From assembly GCA_002397275.1 (NCBI GenBank), contig DHAA01000039.1, forward strand, positions 1-10,650: a stretch of 10,650 nucleotides of DNA. Direction: 5' to 3'. A program made the translations under genes and the position numbers. This document shows, piece after piece, positions 1-6,127 of this stretch (positions are counted from its first letter, which is position 1; each line of letters begins with the position of its first letter). Below the pieces are notes generated by a model that was not told the origin of the DNA, ran no database searches, and saw only the letters and a list, made by a program, of their open reading frames with translations. This stretch comes from Thermacetogenium sp. UBA4966. GTDB lineage: Bacteria; Bacillota; DSM-12270; Thermacetogeniales; Thermacetogeniaceae.

Positions 1-237
1 GAAAGTGGTTTGCTATCTTTAGGAACAGGCGGGATATATACATCATTATGGTAGCTTTCCAAAGAAGTCAAGGCAACAACAGAAGAAATGGCAAGTGATA
101 TTTTGGCCACTTGAGGTGCAGTCTGGGACGAACAGAATAGCCTGTTTCTTTACATAAAATTAATATAAAAGTTGAACAGGCTTAAAACAGAGCTTTTAGA
201 ATGTAGTTAATTTAAAAATTAGGAGGTGGAAAAGAAG
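1..237. other. Left-edge region with no secure gene
   Basis: No convincing complete gene is present. On the minus strand the frame is open from about 149 to the window edge and reads protein-like (for example YHNDVYIPPVPKDSKPL), but there is no ATG in that frame and the only usable start, a GTG at 110, lacks a ribosome binding site, so this may be a fragment or chance. On the plus strand a 17-codon frame ending in TAG at 52-54 could be the tail of a gene entering from the left. Inverted arms AGCCTGTT (139-146) and AACAGGCT (175-182) lie 28 bases apart, upstream of the phosphatase gene. Confidence 0.3.
172..202 (+). promoter_or_regulatory. Possible promoter of the PHP phosphatase gene
   Basis: TTGAAC at 172-177 and TAGAAT at 197-202 are separated by 19 bases, which is longer than the preferred 17. 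The second arm of the 139-182 inverted repeat overlaps the -35 hexamer, as an operator would. This is a weak prediction. Confidence 0.3.
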
Positions 238-978
238 ATGATATTAGAAGCTGATTTACACGTTCACACTATAGCCAGCGGCCATGCCTACAGCACCATT
301 AATGAAATCATGATCACTGCAAGTGAAAAGGGGCTGAAGCTGGTGGCCATTACCGACCACGGCTTAAAGATGCCGGGAGCTCCGCACGAGTACCATTTCA
401 CCAATATGATAACGGTACCCCGTGTCATTGAAGGGATTGAATTGCTGCGAGGCGTGGAAGCCAACATTCTGAATCTTCAAGGTGAGGTCGATATGCCTGA
501 AAATGTGATGCCCGATTACCTGGATATCGTGCTGGCGGGCTTTCATGAGGGAACCGGTTATACCGGGAAAAGCGTTGAAGAAAATACTCAGGCGATGATT
601 GCGGCGATTAAAAACCCCTATGTGCACATCATTACCCACCCGGGCAATCCCAAATTTCCGGTGGATGTAAAGCAGGTGGTGTTGGCGGCTAAGGAATACC
701 ATAAGGCTATAGAGTTGAACAACAGTTCTTTTGTGGTTCGCCCGGGCAGCTGGCCCTTATGCAACCAGTTTGCCAAGATGGCTAAAAGGTACAACATTTT
801 GGTGAGCATCAACAGCGATGCCCATGTCTGCTATAATGTCGGGGAAAACTCGAGAGCGGTGGAGATGGCCTTGAGCGCCGGCATACACAAGTCCCAAATC
901 CTCAATACCTCGGCCCGAAAGATACACCAGTACCTAAACTGGCATAAACAGCAGGCCAAACCTGTACGGATAGCCTAA
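238..978 (+). CDS. ycdX: YcdX-type PHP-domain metal-dependent phosphatase
   Basis: A 246-residue cytoplasmic enzyme of the polymerase-and-histidinol-phosphatase (PHP) family, close in length and motif order to E. coli YcdX (245 aa), which folds as a barrel with a trinuclear zinc site and has phosphatase activity. All nine expected metal ligands are visible: H8 and H10 in DLHVHT, H16, H41 in ITDHG, E74 in GVEAN, H103 in GFHE, H134 in THPGNP, and D194/H196 in SDAH. The ATG at 238 is chosen because AGGAGG at 221-226 lies 11 bases upstream; a GTG at 226 overlaps that ribosome binding site and cannot be the start. The natural substrate is unknown for the family. The gene stands alone and ends in a hairpin. 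The family call is secure; the physiological role is not. Confidence 0.93.
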   Translation: MILEADLHVHTIASGHAYSTINEIMITASEKGLKLVAITDHGLKMPGAPHEYHFTNMITVPRVIEGIELLRGVEANILNLQGEVDMPENVMPDYLDIVLAGFHEGTGYTGKSVEENTQAMIAAIKNPYVHIITHPGNPKFPVDVKQVVLAAKEYHKAIELNNSSFVVRPGSWPLCNQFAKMAKRYNILVSINSDAHVCYNVGENSRAVEMALSAGIHKSQILNTSARKIHQYLNWHKQQAKPVRIA

Positions 979-993
979 TAGCTCCGGCTATCC
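968..993. terminator. Hairpin at the end of the phosphatase gene
   Basis: Perfect 8-bp arms GGATAGCC (968-975) and GGCTATCC (986-993) enclose a 10-base loop that contains the stop codon. The plus-strand continuation AAAATTCTTTTG is only moderately U-rich, so termination may be inefficient. Because the next gene is convergent, the hairpin may serve both directions. Confidence 0.5.
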
Positions 994-1040
994 AAAATTC
1001 TTTTGCCTTCATAATTCCTTCTCTGTTTCTTTTTTTCTTT

Positions 1041-1214
1041 TTATTTACTTCCATAAATTATTCTTTCGGGATGCCTTGCCCTTACTCCTTGCACGAGGAG
1101 TTCGTGAGACATTGCTCCTAAATCCAGGCTTATGGCAAGACGCTTTTCAGGGGGCATCCTGCGCAGGATCTCGATTTGAACCTCTTGCGCTTCACGGGAT
1201 GTATCGGAAATCAT
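1041..1214 (-). CDS. Small uncharacterised protein, C-terminally truncated
   Basis: A 57-residue minus-strand gene, supported independently by an AGGAGG ribosome binding site (1226-1231, 11 bases from the ATG) and a near-consensus promoter. The product opens MISDTSREAQEVQIEILRRM, continues with PPEKRLAISLDL and then VRARHPE. From memory this matches the N-terminal part of a widespread family of roughly 75-100 residue proteins (pattern: DTS.E....Q.E.LRRM.P..RL, later G.RARHPE) of unknown function. Family members normally continue after RHPE with an acidic, leucine-rich helix; here only RIIYGSK and a stop follow, and I find no remnant of the missing part in the other frames. It may be a truncated relic or a short functional variant. 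It converges on the phosphatase gene and diverges from the reductase operon. Confidence 0.62.
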   Translation of the reverse strand: MISDTSREAQEVQIEILRRMPPEKRLAISLDLGAMSHELLVQGVRARHPERIIYGSK

Positions 1215-1260
1215 TCAACCGGCGCCCTCCTTTTTGTGGAAGCTGCCTTTCCTTATAAAT

Positions 1261-1289
1261 ATCATACCGAAAAGACTTTATTCTGTCCA
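1261..1289 (-). promoter_or_regulatory. Promoter of the small minus-strand gene
   Basis: Read on the minus strand, TGGACA (1289-1284) and TATGAT (1266-1261) are separated by exactly 17 bases, each with one mismatch to the sigma-A consensus. Transcription would start near 1254, leaving a leader of about 40 bases before the ATG at 1214. Confidence 0.6.
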
Positions 1290-1340
1290 TATGGAAACAG
1301 GAGATTGCGGCTGATAGGTATGGTATCTTTTTCATAAGTG

Positions 1341-1369
1341 TTGACCGCTTTCTCGACATGGCTTAAAAT
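1341..1369 (+). promoter_or_regulatory. Promoter of the double-cubane reductase operon
   Basis: TTGACC (1341-1346) and TAAAAT (1364-1369) are 17 bases apart, each one mismatch from consensus. Start of transcription is expected near 1376, giving a leader of about 58 bases. Its -35 box faces away from that of the small minus-strand gene, with 51 bp between them, so one regulator could bind between the two. Confidence 0.6.
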
Positions 1370-1433
1370 AGGCATAGGATAACTGCACTGACTATTATTC
1401 ATATCTTTTTGTTATACATAGAAGGGATTGCCT

Positions 1434-2204
1434 ATGTTAGTCGCAGGAATTGATATCGGTTCTATGTCCACAAAGGCTGTCATCTTCAACGGCCAACGTT
1501 TTTATAAAGCTATTTCCCCCACCGGATGGAGCCCCCGCCAGGCAGCTAGTCAGGTCTACAGCCAGGTGCTGAGCCGGTCGGGATTCAACCAAAAACAGAT
1601 TGATTATGCGGTGGCCACCGGATATGGCCGGGTGTCCATTGATTTCGCTGACCGTGTGGTCACAGAGATAACCTGCCATGCCCGCGGCGCCGCTTTTTTG
1701 TTGCCGGGAACAGACATGGTCATTGACATCGGAGGACAGGACAGCAAGGTAATCAGGACCAATGCACAAGGGCAGGTGCTTGATTTCGCTATGAACGACA
1801 AATGCGCCGCCGGGACAGGAAGATTTCTGCAGGTCATCGCCGCCGCTCTGGGGGTTGATGTGAGCGATCTGGCGGCTTTATCATCAGGGCAGGCCCCGAT
1901 TACCCTGAACAGCATGTGCACGGTTTTTGCCGAATCCGAGGTGATCGGACTGCTGAGCCAGGGCAAAGAGAAAGGAGAAATCATCGCCGGACTGCACCAG
2001 TCTATCGCCCGCCGCATCGCCGGCATGGCTCAACGCATGGGTGTTTTGAACAAGGTAACCTTTACAGGCGGAGTTGCCAGGAACGAGGGCGTGCGGGCCG
2101 GCCTGGAGGAGCAGCTCGGCGTTCCTGTGCTGGTTCCGGACGACTGCCAGTTTGCCGGAGCGATAGGAGCGGCGCTGCTCGCCTGGGATTCAAGCGAGAA
2201 ATAA
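1434..2204 (+). CDS. 2-hydroxyacyl-CoA dehydratase-type activator ATPase (HgdC/BadFG family)
   Basis: A 256-residue cytoplasmic ATPase of the acetate and sugar kinase/Hsc70/actin fold. Family members are homodimers holding one [4Fe-4S] cluster between the subunits and use ATP to fire a low-potential electron into a partner dehydratase or double-cubane reductase. Visible motifs in order: first phosphate loop GIDIGSMSTKAV (5-16), DIGGQDSK (98-105), the first cluster cysteine C124 in DKCAAGTG, the second cluster cysteine C162 in MCTVFAESEV, and the second phosphate motif FTGGVARNEGV (210-220). Length and cysteine spacing fit A. fermentans HgdC. The ATG at 1434 follows GAAGGGA by 6-7 bases; the upstream TTG at 1428 overlaps that site and is unlikely. 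It is the first gene of its operon, so the 2257-3531 reductase is the obvious partner. Confidence 0.93.
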   Translation: MLVAGIDIGSMSTKAVIFNGQRFYKAISPTGWSPRQAASQVYSQVLSRSGFNQKQIDYAVATGYGRVSIDFADRVVTEITCHARGAAFLLPGTDMVIDIGGQDSKVIRTNAQGQVLDFAMNDKCAAGTGRFLQVIAAALGVDVSDLAALSSGQAPITLNSMCTVFAESEVIGLLSQGKEKGEIIAGLHQSIARRIAGMAQRMGVLNKVTFTGGVARNEGVRAGLEEQLGVPVLVPDDCQFAGAIGAALLAWDSSEK

Positions 2205-2256
2205 TTTTGGATTGTCTTCAAAATAGCTTCATGCGAACAAAAAAGGAGGAGAAACG

Positions 2257-3531
2257 ATGGCTGATTACCGGGAGATGTGGGATGGACTGGGCATGGACTT
2301 GGAAAAGCACGATATGTTATGCGAGGCGTTGCCCAATGCGTTTGGCGAAGTCTATCTGTCACAGAAGAACCGTCCCGAAGGGATGGACTATTTCGACTTC
2401 GTTGTTGCCGAAATTCACGGGGTAAGGCCTGCGGAACTGGTGGAACACAAGAAAAAAGGGGGTAAGGTGTTCGGCACCTTCTGTGTTTATGTGCCGGATG
2501 AGGTTATCTTCGCGGCGGGCGCCATTGCCACCGGCTTGTGCGGGGGTTCGCAGTTCTGGGTTCCCGGCGGGGAAAAGGTGTTGCCGGCCAATACCTGTCC
2601 CTTGATCAAGGCGTCGGTCGGAGCGCGCCTTGATCGGACTTGTCCCTTTTTCCGCCTCGCCGACATTTACGTCGGAGAAACCACCTGTGACGGCAAGAAG
2701 AAGGCGTGGGAAATTCTTAATCAGGATGTTCCCGTCTATGTGATGGACATTCCCCAGATGAAGCGCGAGCAAGACATCGCCGCCTGGGGGGAAGAGATCA
2801 AACTGCTCCTCAATAAGGTTGAACAGGTAACAGGCAACAAAGTTACACCGGAGGCCCTGGCGGAAAACATCAAACTCATCAACCGCAAACGCGAAGCTTT
2901 AGCACGGCTTTATAACACCCGTAAAAGCTCACCTGTTCCGATCAGCGGCAGGGACGCGCTCTTAATCTCCCAGATCGCTTTTTATGACGACCCCGAACGT
3001 TTTTCTTCCAAAACCAATGAGCTATGCGATGAACTGGAGAAGAGGATCGCCGAGAAAAACGGGGTTTTCCCGGCGGAGGCGCCGCGCATCATGATCACCG
3101 GAACACCGATGGCTATTCCCAACTGGAAGCTTCATAACATCGTGGAAACCTGCGGCGCTGCCGTCGTAGTAGAGGAAACCTGTACAGGCGTCCGCTATTT
3201 TGCAAACCCTGTAGATGAAACAGGGACTACTCTGGATGAGCAGATTCAGACCCTGGCTGAACGTTATATGAAAGTCAACTGTGCCTGTTTCACGCCGAAC
3301 CAGGGGAGGATCGACGATATCCTGCGCCTTGTTAAGGAGTACAGGGTTGACGGCGTGATCGACTGTAATCTTCAATTCTGCGGGCTTTATTCCACAGAAG
3401 GCTATCTTGTCCAGCAGGCTCTCCAAAAGGCGGGTATTCCCGTTATGCACCTGGAGACCGACTACAGTGAGCAGGACTCGGAGCAGATCAGGACAAGGGT
3501 GCAGGCCTTCCTGGAAATGTTGGGAGACTAA
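2257..3531 (+). CDS. Double-cubane-cluster anaerobic reductase (2-hydroxyacyl-CoA dehydratase superfamily)
   Basis: A 424-residue single-subunit member of the HgdB/BcrB/BcrC superfamily. The combination of one such subunit with one activator matches the double-cubane cluster protein (DCCP) of Carboxydothermus, a homodimer with an [8Fe-9S] cluster on six cysteines that reduces small molecules with ATP-driven electrons; its natural substrate is unknown. Cysteines are at C76, C95 (GLCGG), C114 (TCPLIK), C129 (TCPFF), C144 (ETTCDGKKK), C299, C309, C342, C344, C370 and C375, plus C22 and C257. CPLIK, CPFF and TTCDGKKK are hallmarks of the family. It has about 41 more N-terminal residues than the paralogue at 3893-5047. 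The ATG follows AGGAGG (2244-2249) by 7 bases and lies 52 bases after the activator gene. It could instead act on a CoA ester, but no second dehydratase subunit or CoA-transferase is nearby. Confidence 0.9.
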   Translation: MADYREMWDGLGMDLEKHDMLCEALPNAFGEVYLSQKNRPEGMDYFDFVVAEIHGVRPAELVEHKKKGGKVFGTFCVYVPDEVIFAAGAIATGLCGGSQFWVPGGEKVLPANTCPLIKASVGARLDRTCPFFRLADIYVGETTCDGKKKAWEILNQDVPVYVMDIPQMKREQDIAAWGEEIKLLLNKVEQVTGNKVTPEALAENIKLINRKREALARLYNTRKSSPVPISGRDALLISQIAFYDDPERFSSKTNELCDELEKRIAEKNGVFPAEAPRIMITGTPMAIPNWKLHNIVETCGAAVVVEETCTGVRYFANPVDETGTTLDEQIQTLAERYMKVNCACFTPNQGRIDDILRLVKEYRVDGVIDCNLQFCGLYSTEGYLVQQALQKAGIPVMHLETDYSEQDSEQIRTRVQAFLEMLGD

Positions 3532-3539
3532 GCTGAACA

Positions 3540-3782
3540 GTGGAAGAAGCCGAAATTTACGATTACTATATACTCTTTCCCAATCACCATGAAGGATTGC
3601 ACCTGCACAAAGAGCTTAAGAAGGCGGGGGTGAAGTGTTCTATTTCGCCGACGCCCCGGGCGGCAAGCAGCTTTTGCGGCATCTCTCTCTTGCTGGCGGA
3701 GGAACAGCTGGACGCCGCTAAAAAAGTCATCGAAAGCTGTGGTGTAAAAATCGAGGGGATAGCAAAGATCCGCCGCAAATAA
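3540..3782 (+). CDS. DUF3343 protein (putative Se/S carrier-like)
   Basis: An 80-residue cytoplasmic protein with a ferredoxin-like alpha/beta pattern typical of DUF3343, a family labelled in Pfam as putative selenium or sulfur carrier-like. The family signature is visible around residues 37-52: PTPRAASSFCGISLLL, with C46 as the conserved cysteine; C33 and C67 are further cysteines. The GTG start at 3540 is the only plausible start, since the frame has no Met codon near the N-terminus; its ribosome binding site is poor (GGGAGA at 3522-3527) and the start lies 8 bases after the reductase stop, so translation is probably coupled. Position as the last gene of an activator-reductase operon suggests a role in maintaining or building the metal-sulfur enzyme; this is inference, and no function is proven for the family. 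Confidence 0.85.
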   Translation: MEEAEIYDYYILFPNHHEGLHLHKELKKAGVKCSISPTPRAASSFCGISLLLAEEQLDAAKKVIESCGVKIEGIAKIRRK

Positions 3783-3807
3783 CCTATCAAATCAAATGGA
3801 CTATAAT

Positions 3808-3861
3808 AAAACTAAGGAGCTCAGGTTTTCCACTCCTTTTGGAGCCTGAGCTTCTTAGTTT
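3808..3861. terminator. Large bidirectional terminator hairpin between convergent genes
   Basis: Arms 3808-3825 and 3845-3861 pair over 17 positions with one mismatch or wobble (left arm AAACTAAGGAGCTCAGG, right arm CCTGAGCTTCTTAGTTT). The loop itself folds as CTCC-TTTT-GGAG, lengthening the stack. U-runs on both exits are short (plus TTAGTTTAG, minus TTAGTTTTATTA). Placement between the DUF3343 gene and the convergent reductase fits a terminator for both. Confidence 0.8.
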
Positions 3862-3892
3862 AGCGAATCCTGTGAAGGGTAAGCAAACTCCC

Positions 3893-5047
3893 TCAGATCA
3901 TCTCCAGAAAGGCCTCGATTCTTACCCTTAAGGTTTCCAGGTCAGATTGGGAGTAATCGGTTTCCAGCTGTAAAAAGGGGAGCCCAAGTTCGTCTTTCAC
4001 CATTTTTGCCACAAAATAAGACTCGATATTATAGGTATGGCATGCCTGCCAGGTGAGGTCGATCACGCCGTCAATTTGAAAATCATGTATCATTCTTTTA
4101 AGCAAGTCCAGGCGGCGGTAGTTAGGAGTCATCACCGAGCAGGGGATCTTCATATATTTTTCAGCCAGCAGATGCAGCGGATCGGTGTGATCGCTCTCGT
4201 CGGTACGCAGTTCCACGGTTTTGTAGCCGCCACAGTTCTCCATGGCGACGACCAGACCGCCGCACTCCTCAACGAGGGTTATCACTTTTTCGCTTCCTAC
4301 CCCTACCGGGGTTCCGGTGAGCAAGATGCGCGGGGTGGACATCTCTCCTACCGCATACCCCTCTGCGGCTTTCTCTTTTATCTCGTCTGCCAGGCTGTTG
4401 ATCAGCTTGACGCCACTCCTGCGATCAGCCTGAAATCCTATCTGCCAGGATACTTTCAACAGGTCCAAGCCTGAGATGAGAGCGGGCTTTGCCTTATTCA
4501 GATCAAATAAGTTCTGTAAAGCTTGGGTTTCTTCATTGATGACGTGCATGGCTTCACGCAGCGCATCATCTGTAATCTCGACGGACAGGGTTTCTTCCAG
4601 ATATTTTTTCAGTCTCTGCAGCTCCTCGTACCAGAGCCGGTGAGATGCCGACTGCTCCGGAACCTGCGGCAGCTGCATCACATACACAGGCTTAATTCCC
4701 TTGTTTTGCAGCAGTTCAAACATCTTTTTCTTGCCGTCGCAGGTGGTCTCTCCAATGATCAGGTCGGATATTAAGAAGAAGGGGCATTGTTCTGTAATGG
4801 CAAAACCGTACGAGGATTTGATCAACGGACAGAGGTTGCGCGGCAGATCCCGTTCCGCAGCGGCAATCGGCGCTTCTTTGGTCCCGCATAGTCCGACCGG
4901 GATCGCCCCGGCAGCCATGATCATCTCGCGGGGGCAGTAGGTACAGTAGAAACCGACCACCTTTACCCCTTTCTCCTGAGCGGACCGCATGGCCACCATA
5001 TTTTCTTCTCTCAAACTATTAAAATTCTCCAGTATAGCGGGCTTCAA
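3893..5047 (-). CDS. Second double-cubane-type reductase, YjiM-like
   Basis: A 384-residue member of the same superfamily as the 424-residue reductase, but closer in length and wording to E. coli YjiM (383 aa), for example DLPRNLCPLIKSSYGF and GETTCDGKKKM. Cysteines C35, C54, C73, C88, C103, C262, C272, C303 and C336 align by eye with C76, C95, C114, C129, C144, C299, C309, C342 and C375 of the neighbour; C38 is extra. Six of these should hold a double-cubane or paired cluster. The start is a TTG at 5047 (GGAG lies about 10 bases upstream); the length agrees with YjiM, whereas the next Met (residue 17) would clip the N-terminus. No activator is on this strand, so it must borrow the 1434-2204 ATPase or one encoded elsewhere. 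Substrate unknown. Confidence 0.88.
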   Translation of the reverse strand: MKPAILENFNSLREENMVAMRSAQEKGVKVVGFYCTYCPREMIMAAGAIPVGLCGTKEAPIAAAERDLPRNLCPLIKSSYGFAITEQCPFFLISDLIIGETTCDGKKKMFELLQNKGIKPVYVMQLPQVPEQSASHRLWYEELQRLKKYLEETLSVEITDDALREAMHVINEETQALQNLFDLNKAKPALISGLDLLKVSWQIGFQADRRSGVKLINSLADEIKEKAAEGYAVGEMSTPRILLTGTPVGVGSEKVITLVEECGGLVVAMENCGGYKTVELRTDESDHTDPLHLLAEKYMKIPCSVMTPNYRRLDLLKRMIHDFQIDGVIDLTWQACHTYNIESYFVAKMVKDELGLPFLQLETDYSQSDLETLRVRIEAFLEMI

Positions 5048-5074
5048 ACCTCGATCACTCCCATCTCGTTCTCC

Positions 5075-5103
5075 AGTATATGGCTTGGTGATTGCCGTTT
5101 AAC
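5075..5103 (-). promoter_or_regulatory. Possible promoter of the YjiM-like reductase
   Basis: On the minus strand TATACT (5080-5075) is preceded at 17 bases by GTTAAA (5103-5098), a poor -35. Transcription would begin near 5068, about 20 bases before the TTG start. A weak -35 suits an activator-dependent promoter, and a 10-bp repeat arm (5097-5106) overlaps it. Confidence 0.35.
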
Positions 5104-5165
5104 TGAGTGTGAAAAAACTAAGCTGTGAAAACATTGTCACTGTAAAATATTCGCTTCAGTTAAAC
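5097..5165. repeat. Spaced inverted repeat upstream of the YjiM-like gene
   Basis: GTTTAACTGA (5097-5106) and TCAGTTAAAC (5156-5165) are perfect 10-bp inverted arms separated by 49 bp. Between them TGTGAAAA occurs twice (5108-5115 and 5124-5131). The left arm overlaps the candidate -35 box. This looks like a pair of operator half-sites, although a long-loop RNA hairpin is also possible. Confidence 0.5.
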
Positions 5166-5203
5166 TAACATCCTGCCATGTTTTTAATTCTATAATGTAA
5201 TGA

Positions 5204-5244
5204 TCAAAAAAACGCCGCCCGGTCTGTATTTTTCGTGCGGCGTT
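5204..5244 (-). terminator. Rho-independent terminator of the DUF2089/SHOCT operon
   Basis: On the minus strand AACGCCGC (5244-5237) pairs perfectly with GCGGCGTT (5218-5211), with two further C-G pairs inside after one mismatch, and the stem runs directly into seven T residues before GATC. This is a textbook intrinsic terminator, placed 45 bases after the SHOCT-like gene stop. Confidence 0.87.
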
Positions 5245-5288
5245 CCTCGTAATATGAAAGCTTCAATAATCTTTCGGCAGAGGACAGG

Positions 5289-5669
5289 CTATTCAACGAA
5301 TACCTCTACTTTTTCCTGGCGATCTTCATCTGTCACATTGACCAAATTGCCCTCCTCTCCGGCCTCTATCATATGGATTATTTCCTCGAAGTCGAAGCCC
5401 TTCAATTCTTCCCTGTCCAGGCCGAATTTCATGCCTAGTTTTAATCCCATCGACACCAGCGACAGCGGAATGCTGACATTCACCTTTCTTTTGCCGCTGA
5501 CGGCGTCGTAAACTCTTACTTTCAGCCACTTTGCCTTGCCGGGCGCAGTTTTGCTCGGGACGCCGCCCTCGTCAGACACGTCTCCCGCCTCTACGAGCTG
5601 CACTGCCTGTTCCGCCGTAATTTTACCCTCTTCGACCATTTTTAGTATTTGCTTAACCTCTTCTCTCAT
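5289..5669 (-). CDS. SHOCT-like domain protein (YvlB-type N-terminus)
   Basis: A 126-residue, probably cytoplasmic, acidic protein. Residues 1-28 form a two-helix SHOCT-like motif (ILKMVEEGKITAEQAVQLVE) as found at the N-terminus of YvlB/LiaX-type envelope-stress proteins. A basic/proline linker (about 30-47) leads to a middle part with an Ile/Val-rich strand region and a hydrophobic helix (VNVSIPLSLVSMGLKLGMKF, 63-82), and the tail (96-126) is typical of the same family. The hydrophobic stretch is short and glycine-rich, so it need not span the membrane. The ATG at 5669 is preceded by GGAGGG with 7 bases spacing. It lies 20 bases after the DUF2089 gene and shares its promoter and terminator. 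A regulatory or scaffolding role beside DUF2089 is likely; the molecular function is unknown. Confidence 0.78.
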   Translation of the reverse strand: MREEVKQILKMVEEGKITAEQAVQLVEAGDVSDEGGVPSKTAPGKAKWLKVRVYDAVSGKRKVNVSIPLSLVSMGLKLGMKFGLDREELKGFDFEEIIHMIEAGEEGNLVNVTDEDRQEKVEVFVE

Positions 5670-5689
5670 TCCAATCCCTCCAAATTATT

Positions 5690-6055
5690 TTATTTTTTCC
5701 TTAACAGCTTCAATGCTTCATCATGACTGATATCTCCGCGGCTCAGCATATCCAGGATTTCTTTTTTACTCTCTGCGGCCTTCGGGCTTTTTACTTGATA
5801 TCCGAGGGCGCATATAACATCGTCCAGCTTACTCCTTACTGTCGGATATGAAACTCCCAGCTCTTTTTCGACTTCTTTGATGTTTCCTCTGCACTTGATG
5901 AAAGTTTCTATAAACTGCTTTTGCTCTTCGCTCATCCGGCAAAACCTGCACAATGTGAAACTTCCTTCAATGGTTGTATTGCAGTGCTCACAGTGGAACC
6001 GGGTTACCTCAAGGTCATGGTTGCATACAGGGCATTTTCCTAAAGCTTGATGCAA
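5690..6055 (-). CDS. DUF2089 zinc-ribbon/helix-turn-helix regulator-like protein
   Basis: A 121-residue protein with the DUF2089 layout. An N-terminal zinc ribbon has C8/C11 (CPVC) and C22/C25 (CEHC), followed by TTIEGSF. A region at about 42-86 reads as a helix-turn-helix (CRGNIKEVEKELGVSYPTVR then a second helix), typical of DNA binding. The C-terminus (98-119, KEILDMLSRGDISHDEALKLL) is a SHOCT-like helix pair like that beginning the next gene. The TTG at 6055 is chosen because GGGGGG (6062-6067) lies about 6 bases upstream; a TTG at 6073 lies before that purine run and would put it inside the gene. The strong promoter upstream and the nearby repeats make self-regulation plausible. Its target genes are unknown. 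Confidence 0.85.
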   Translation of the reverse strand: MHQALGKCPVCNHDLEVTRFHCEHCNTTIEGSFTLCRFCRMSEEQKQFIETFIKCRGNIKEVEKELGVSYPTVRSKLDDVICALGYQVKSPKAAESKKEILDMLSRGDISHDEALKLLRKK

Positions 6056-6097
6056 GCCTTTCCCCCCTTTCAACTGTATATTGACCGTCGCAATATA

Positions 6098-6125
6098 ATT
6101 ATATCCTGACTATTAATAATGTCAA
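6098..6125 (-). promoter_or_regulatory. Consensus promoter of the DUF2089/SHOCT operon
   Basis: On the minus strand TTGACA (6125-6120) and TATAAT (6103-6098) match the sigma-A consensus perfectly with a 16-base spacer. Transcription should start near 6091, leaving a leader of about 36 bases. This is the strongest promoter in the window. Confidence 0.8.
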
Positions 6126-6127
6126 CT

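Noticed and set aside
1076..1258. Plus-strand open frame of 60 codons
   Set aside because: It lies antisense to the minus-strand gene at 1041-1214, which has a good ribosome binding site and promoter, and its own translation has no family-like pattern.
1604..2026. Long minus-strand frame opposite the activator gene
   Set aside because: Shadow frame of a gene whose motifs are complete; its product is rich in Ser, Pro and Ala with no domain pattern.
1916..2425. Plus-strand frame bridging the activator and reductase genes
   Set aside because: It overlaps both genes in another frame, and the arginine-rich translation is typical of an out-of-frame reading.
3022..3450. Minus-strand frame of 142 codons opposite the first reductase
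   Set aside because: Antisense shadow; no ribosome binding site and no recognisable domain.
4037..4474. Plus-strand frame of 145 codons opposite the YjiM-like gene
   Set aside because: Antisense shadow of a gene with a full set of family motifs.
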